From contig CAMGAL010000069.1 of NCBI GenBank assembly GCA_946007445.1, positions 1-9,017 on the forward strand: DNA of 9,017 nucleotides, read 5' to 3'. Shown piece after piece: positions 6,081 through 9,017 of this stretch (its first letter is position 1; every line of letters begins with the position of its first letter). The notes beneath the pieces were generated by a model. The model was given only the letters and a program-made list of their open reading frames with translations, had not been told where the DNA came from and did no database searches. Made by a program: the position numbers and the translations under genes. Origin of the DNA: an uncultured Mediterranea sp. Lineage in GTDB: Bacteria; Bacteroidota; Bacteroidia; Bacteroidales; Bacteroidaceae.

Positions 6081-6119
6081 CAAAATTACGCAAAAAGGAT
6101 GGCTTTTTGCGTAATTTTG
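6081..6119 (-). promoter_or_regulatory. Perfect 17-bp palindrome overlapping a -7 box upstream of proC
   Basis: CAAAATTACGCAAAAAG (6081-6097) and its exact reverse complement (6103-6119) flank a 5-base loop, GATGG. Because of the symmetry, each outer end is a TAATTTTG box fitting TAnnTTTG: 6081-6088 on the minus strand, aimed at proC (leader about 21 bases), and 6112-6119 on plus. No matching TTTG is seen at -33 for the proC-facing box. It could be an operator over the proC promoter, an AT-rich hairpin that ends or weakens argGCD transcription, or both. The sequence is certain; the function is inferred. Confidence 0.6.
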
Positions 6120-6150
6120 GCATAAAAAGTGAACAATCAGTCAAAGAGAT

Positions 6151-7275
6151 TCATCCCAGCACTTTCTGGAAGCGCCGCAGGAACTCGGAGGCTTCCTCCA
6201 TAGAGAAGCTGAGGGGTGGCAACAAGCGGATGACATTGGTACCGCTGACACCGGTGAATACGTGCTGCTCCTTGAGCAGACGCAGGCGCAACTCCTTGAT
6301 GGGCTGTTCGAATTCCAAGCCAATCATCAGGCCGCGACCACGTACCTCCTTGATTTGAGGCAGCTTCTTCAATTCGGTCAGCAGGAAATCGCCCACACGG
6401 GCGGCATTGTCGACCAGCTGTTCCTGCTCCATGACGTCGAGTACGGCCAAGGCAGCGGTGCAAGCCAAGTGATTGCCGCCAAAGGTGGTGCCCAGTTGGC
6501 CATAGACAGGGGTGAACAGGGGGCTGATGAGGACGGCTCCCATGGGGAATCCGTTGCCGATGCCCTTAGCCACGGTGATGATATCGGGCTTCACGCCGTT
6601 ATACTGGTGGGCGAAAAAGCGTCCGCTACGGCCATACCCGCTCTGGATTTCATCGAGAATCAAGACGGTACCGTGGGCTGTACAAGACTCACGCAGGGCT
6701 TGCATGAACTCGTCGGTAGGCAGCTGAATGCCTCCTACGCCTTGAATACCCTCGATGATGACGGCGCAGACATCCCCCTTGGCCAGCTCGGTGCGCATGG
6801 CTTCGATGTCGTTGAGCGGCAGGTAGGTGACGTGCCCGTTATCGTTGATGGGAGCGATGATTTTGGGGTTGTTGGTCACCTCCACCGCCAGCGAGGTGCG
6901 GCCATGGAAGGCTTTGTTGAACGAGACGACGCGGGTGCGGCCGTTGTAGAACGAGGCCAGCTTCAAGGCATTTTCGTTGGCTTCGGCCCCGCTGTTGATA
7001 AGGAACAGGGCGTAGTCGTCGTAGCCACACACCTTGCCCAGCCGCTCGGCCAGCTGCTGTTGCAAGCGATTGATGACGGAGTTGCTATAGAAGCCCAGGG
7101 TGCCGACCTGACGGCTGATCATCTCTACATAGTGGGGGTGTGCATGACCGATGGAGATGACGGCATGGCCCCCATAGAGGTCCAGATATTCGGTGCCGTG
7201 TTCATCCCACACATGGCACCCCTTACCTTTGACAATGTTTATGTCGAATAATGGATAGACGTCGAAGAGTTTCAT
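6151..7275 (-). CDS. argD: Acetyl/succinylornithine aminotransferase (class III PLP enzyme)
   Basis: This 374-residue class-III aminotransferase starts at the ATG MKLFDVYPLFDI; an apparent two-codon extension would use TTG and is less likely. Visible PLP-fold signatures are NSGAEANE (about 94-101), FHGRT (about 123-127), LDEIQSGYGRSG (about 207-218) with the pyridine-contacting Asp208, the Schiff-base Lys237 in TVAKGIGNG, and TTFGGNHLAC (about 263-272). The enzyme transaminates an N-acylglutamate semialdehyde to N-acylornithine using glutamate. In Bacteroides the arginine pathway is known to use N-succinyl intermediates, so the succinyl form is the likely substrate here; that is inference from taxonomy. 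It lies 25 bp downstream of argC, consistent with an operon. The stop codon is TGA. 4-aminobutyrate aminotransferase is a less likely alternative given its neighbours. Confidence 0.94.
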   Translation of the reverse strand: MKLFDVYPLFDINIVKGKGCHVWDEHGTEYLDLYGGHAVISIGHAHPHYVEMISRQVGTLGFYSNSVINRLQQQLAERLGKVCGYDDYALFLINSGAEANENALKLASFYNGRTRVVSFNKAFHGRTSLAVEVTNNPKIIAPINDNGHVTYLPLNDIEAMRTELAKGDVCAVIIEGIQGVGGIQLPTDEFMQALRESCTAHGTVLILDEIQSGYGRSGRFFAHQYNGVKPDIITVAKGIGNGFPMGAVLISPLFTPVYGQLGTTFGGNHLACTAALAVLDVMEQEQLVDNAARVGDFLLTELKKLPQIKEVRGRGLMIGLEFEQPIKELRLRLLKEQHVFTGVSGTNVIRLLPPLSFSMEEASEFLRRFQKVLG

Positions 7276-7300
7276 TTTCAAATTACATATATATTAGAGT

Positions 7301-8269
7301 TTAAAACGCTGACGGCTTCAGTTTCAGCCCGACAGTCTCTTCCAGATTGAACATCAGATTCATGTTGTGCACGGCCTGTCCGCTAGCACCCTTCAGCAGG
7401 TTGTCGATGCAGCTCACAATGAGGAGTTTGTCGCCATGCTTCTCCAGATGGATGAGGCACTTGTTGGTGTTCACCACCTGCTTGAGGTCGATGTTCTTCT
7501 CCACGATGTGGGTGAAGGAGTCCTTCGCATAATACTCCTCATACATGCGGGTGATTTCCTCCAGTGAAACTTTGGTTTTCACCACGATGGTGGCGAAAAT
7601 GCCACGCGCGAAGTCGCCTCGGTAGGGGATGAACTCCACCTCCGAGTGGAAGCTGCTCTGGAGCTGCTGCAGCGACTGCTTGATTTCGGGCACATGCTGG
7701 TGTTCGAAGGCCTTGTAGATGCTCAGGTTGTTGTTGCGCCAGCTGAAGTGGCTGGTGGCTCCGGGCTTGACACCTGCACCGGTGCTGCCGGTGATGGCGT
7801 TCACCCAAATGTCGTCGTTGAGCAGGAGGTTCTTGGCCAGGGGCAGCAGGCCCAGCTGGATGCAGGTGGCGAAGCAGCCTGGATTGGCCACATGGCGGGC
7901 CTTGCAGGTAGCACGGCGGTTCAACTCGGGCAATCCGTAGATGAAGTCGTGGTCGTCACTCTTCAGGCGATAGTCCATCGAGAGGTCGATGATGCGCAGC
8001 TCCTCGGGCACGTTGTGGCTCTCCAGAAACTTCTTGGTGTCGCCATGAGCGGTACAGAAGAAGAGGCAGTCTATCTCGTCGAGCGGAAGCTGGTCGGTGA
8101 AGACCAAGTCGGTCTCGCCATACAGTCCTTCGTGGACATCGGTAATCTTGTTTCCCGCATTGCTGGCGCTGTTGATGAAGACGATTTCCGCTTCGGGGTG
8201 GTTCAGCAGCAGGCGGATGAGTTCGCCTGCTGTATATCCTGCCCCACCGATAATTCCTACTTTAATCAT
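7301..8269 (-). CDS. argC: N-acetyl/succinyl-gamma-glutamyl-phosphate reductase
   Basis: This 322-residue protein reduces N-acylglutamyl phosphate to the semialdehyde with NADPH. The nucleotide-binding loop GGAGYTAGEL is at 8-17. The semialdehyde-dehydrogenase active site is ANPGCFATC (128-136) with catalytic Cys132. GSTGAGVKPG is at 161-170. EFIPYRGDFARGIFATI (212-228) carries the substrate-binding region with Arg222, and NLLKGASGQAVHNMN (290-304) is the conserved C-terminal motif. The length is the usual short form of ArgC. It lies 11 bp after argG and 25 bp before argD. As for argD, the Bacteroides pathway makes a succinylated substrate likely. The ATG at 8269 directly opens the Rossmann fold (MIKVGIIGG), so the start is secure. 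Confidence 0.96.
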   Translation of the reverse strand: MIKVGIIGGAGYTAGELIRLLLNHPEAEIVFINSASNAGNKITDVHEGLYGETDLVFTDQLPLDEIDCLFFCTAHGDTKKFLESHNVPEELRIIDLSMDYRLKSDDHDFIYGLPELNRRATCKARHVANPGCFATCIQLGLLPLAKNLLLNDDIWVNAITGSTGAGVKPGATSHFSWRNNNLSIYKAFEHQHVPEIKQSLQQLQSSFHSEVEFIPYRGDFARGIFATIVVKTKVSLEEITRMYEEYYAKDSFTHIVEKNIDLKQVVNTNKCLIHLEKHGDKLLIVSCIDNLLKGASGQAVHNMNLMFNLEETVGLKLKPSAF

Positions 8270-8280
8270 ATCGGGTAGCT

Positions 8281-9017
8281 TTATTTCAGTTCATCCTTAT
8301 GGTTGGCATAATAAGCTCGCAAGGGAGTGGAGAGCACCTTGATGAAGCCCTTGGCGTCGTCGGCAGTCCAGCCCTTCTGCATTTCGCCATACTCGCCCAG
8401 CTTGTTCTTGACCAAGTCGTCGGCCGACTCCACGCCTACGGTCGAGAAGCCCAGCGGACGGAGTTCCAGGATGGCGGTACCATTCACATGGCGCTGGCTC
8501 TCGGTCAGCATGGCCTCGATGTCACGCATCACGGGCTCCAGGTACTGGCTCTCGTGCAGGAACATGCCATACCAGTTGGCCACCTGGTCTTTCCAGTACT
8601 GCTGCCACTTGCTCAGGGTATATTTCTCCAGGAAGCGGTGGGCGCCGATGATGAGCATGGGGGCGGCGGCTTCGAAACCCACGCGACCCTTGATGCCGAT
8701 GATGGTGTCGCCCACGTGCATATCGCGGCCGATGCCATAGGCGGCTCCGATTTCCTCCACCTTCTGGATGGCGCGAATGGGGTCGTCGAACTGCTCACCG
8801 TTGACAGCCTTCAGCTCTCCCTTCTCGAAGGTGAGGCGCAGCTGCTCGCTACCCTCCTTGGTGCAATGCTTCAGGTAAGCCGTTTCGGGCAGGCCCTGTG
8901 CGGAATCCAGGATTTCGCCCCCGCAGATGCTGGTGCCCCAGATACCGACGTTATAAGAATACTTCAGCTTAGCAAAGTCAGCAGCAAAGCCATGCTTGTT
9001 GAGGTAGTCAATCTCCT
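8281..9017 (-). CDS. argG: Argininosuccinate synthase, C-terminal part (5' end outside window)
   Basis: The visible frame has 244 residues up to the TAA at 8281 and stays open to the window edge, so the 5' portion (roughly the first 40% of a normal ~400-residue ArgG) is missing. YNVGIWGTSICGGE lies near the visible N-terminus. GIGRDMHVGDTIIGIKGRVG, equivalent to the GxGRxDxxExRxxGIKxR block of other ArgGs, and FEAAAP follow, and the C-terminal half contains the helix-rich oligomerisation region. The enzyme joins citrulline and aspartate with ATP to give argininosuccinate, the penultimate step to arginine. This looks like the Bacteroidetes-type ArgG, with sequence blocks diverged from E. coli ArgG. 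A GTG at 8760 is an internal codon, not the start. It is the first visible gene of the argGCD operon; any promoter or ArgR site is off the right edge. Confidence 0.95.
   Translation of the reverse strand, partial: EIDYLNKHGFAADFAKLKYSYNVGIWGTSICGGEILDSAQGLPETAYLKHCTKEGSEQLRLTFEKGELKAVNGEQFDDPIRAIQKVEEIGAAYGIGRDMHVGDTIIGIKGRVGFEAAAPMLIIGAHRFLEKYTLSKWQQYWKDQVANWYGMFLHESQYLEPVMRDIEAMLTESQRHVNGTAILELRPLGFSTVGVESADDLVKNKLGEYGEMQKGWTADDAKGFIKVLSTPLRAYYANHKDELK

Noticed and set aside
6060..6083. TTG-initiated extension of ProC by eight residues
   Set aside because: It would start inside the palindrome and over the -7 box. The ATG at 6059 places MRIAIIGAGNMGG exactly as expected for the family.
6262..7251. 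Long plus-strand open frame (329 codons) antisense to argD
   Set aside because: argD is complete with its PLP lysine and signatures. The antisense translation has no recognisable motif, although the plus-strand TAATTTTG at 6112-6119 points its way.

Overview
This window looks like chromosomal DNA from a Bacteroidaceae-type organism (Bacteroides, Phocaeicola or a relative). Three things point there. Promoter-like sites match the Bacteroidetes sigma consensus (TAnnTTTG at -7, sometimes with TTTG at -33) rather than TATAAT. There are almost no strong Shine-Dalgarno sequences. The protein subtypes also fit: Bacteroidetes-style ArgG, a ProC with TSCGIAY in place of SGSGPAY, and a TadA ending in an arginine/lysine-rich tail. 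The coding DNA is fairly GC-rich for Bacteroides; I judged this by eye and did not calculate it. The species is not determined. Nearly everything reads on the minus strand; only yraN is on plus.

Right to left, in transcription order: argG (5' end outside the window), argC and argD are tightly spaced and form an arginine-biosynthesis operon. A 75-bp gap with a perfect 17-bp palindrome overlapping a promoter-like site follows, then proC (proline biosynthesis). After 15 bp comes an XRE helix-turn-helix/cupin regulator gene broken by an in-frame amber codon, and 13 bp later an AMP-forming acyl-CoA synthetase. An intergenic composite inverted-repeat element of about 150 bp separates that gene from a secreted M28 zinc peptidase. 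The peptidase gene converges on, and overlaps by 7 bp, the plus-strand yraN gene.

At the left, yraN diverges from a two-gene minus-strand unit: a small basic ribbon-helix-helix-like protein followed by tadA (tRNA adenosine deaminase). Downstream of tadA lies a short array of about 22-bp repeats with strong hairpin potential, then a good promoter for a gene of which only the first three codons are inside the window.

Most genes are ordinary housekeeping functions. The features most worth a second look are the nonsense codon in the XRE-cupin regulator, the palindromic promoter region before proC, the composite inverted repeat before the M28 peptidase, and the repeat/hairpin array after tadA. 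I found no convincing evidence of a new defence, mobile or CRISPR-like system.
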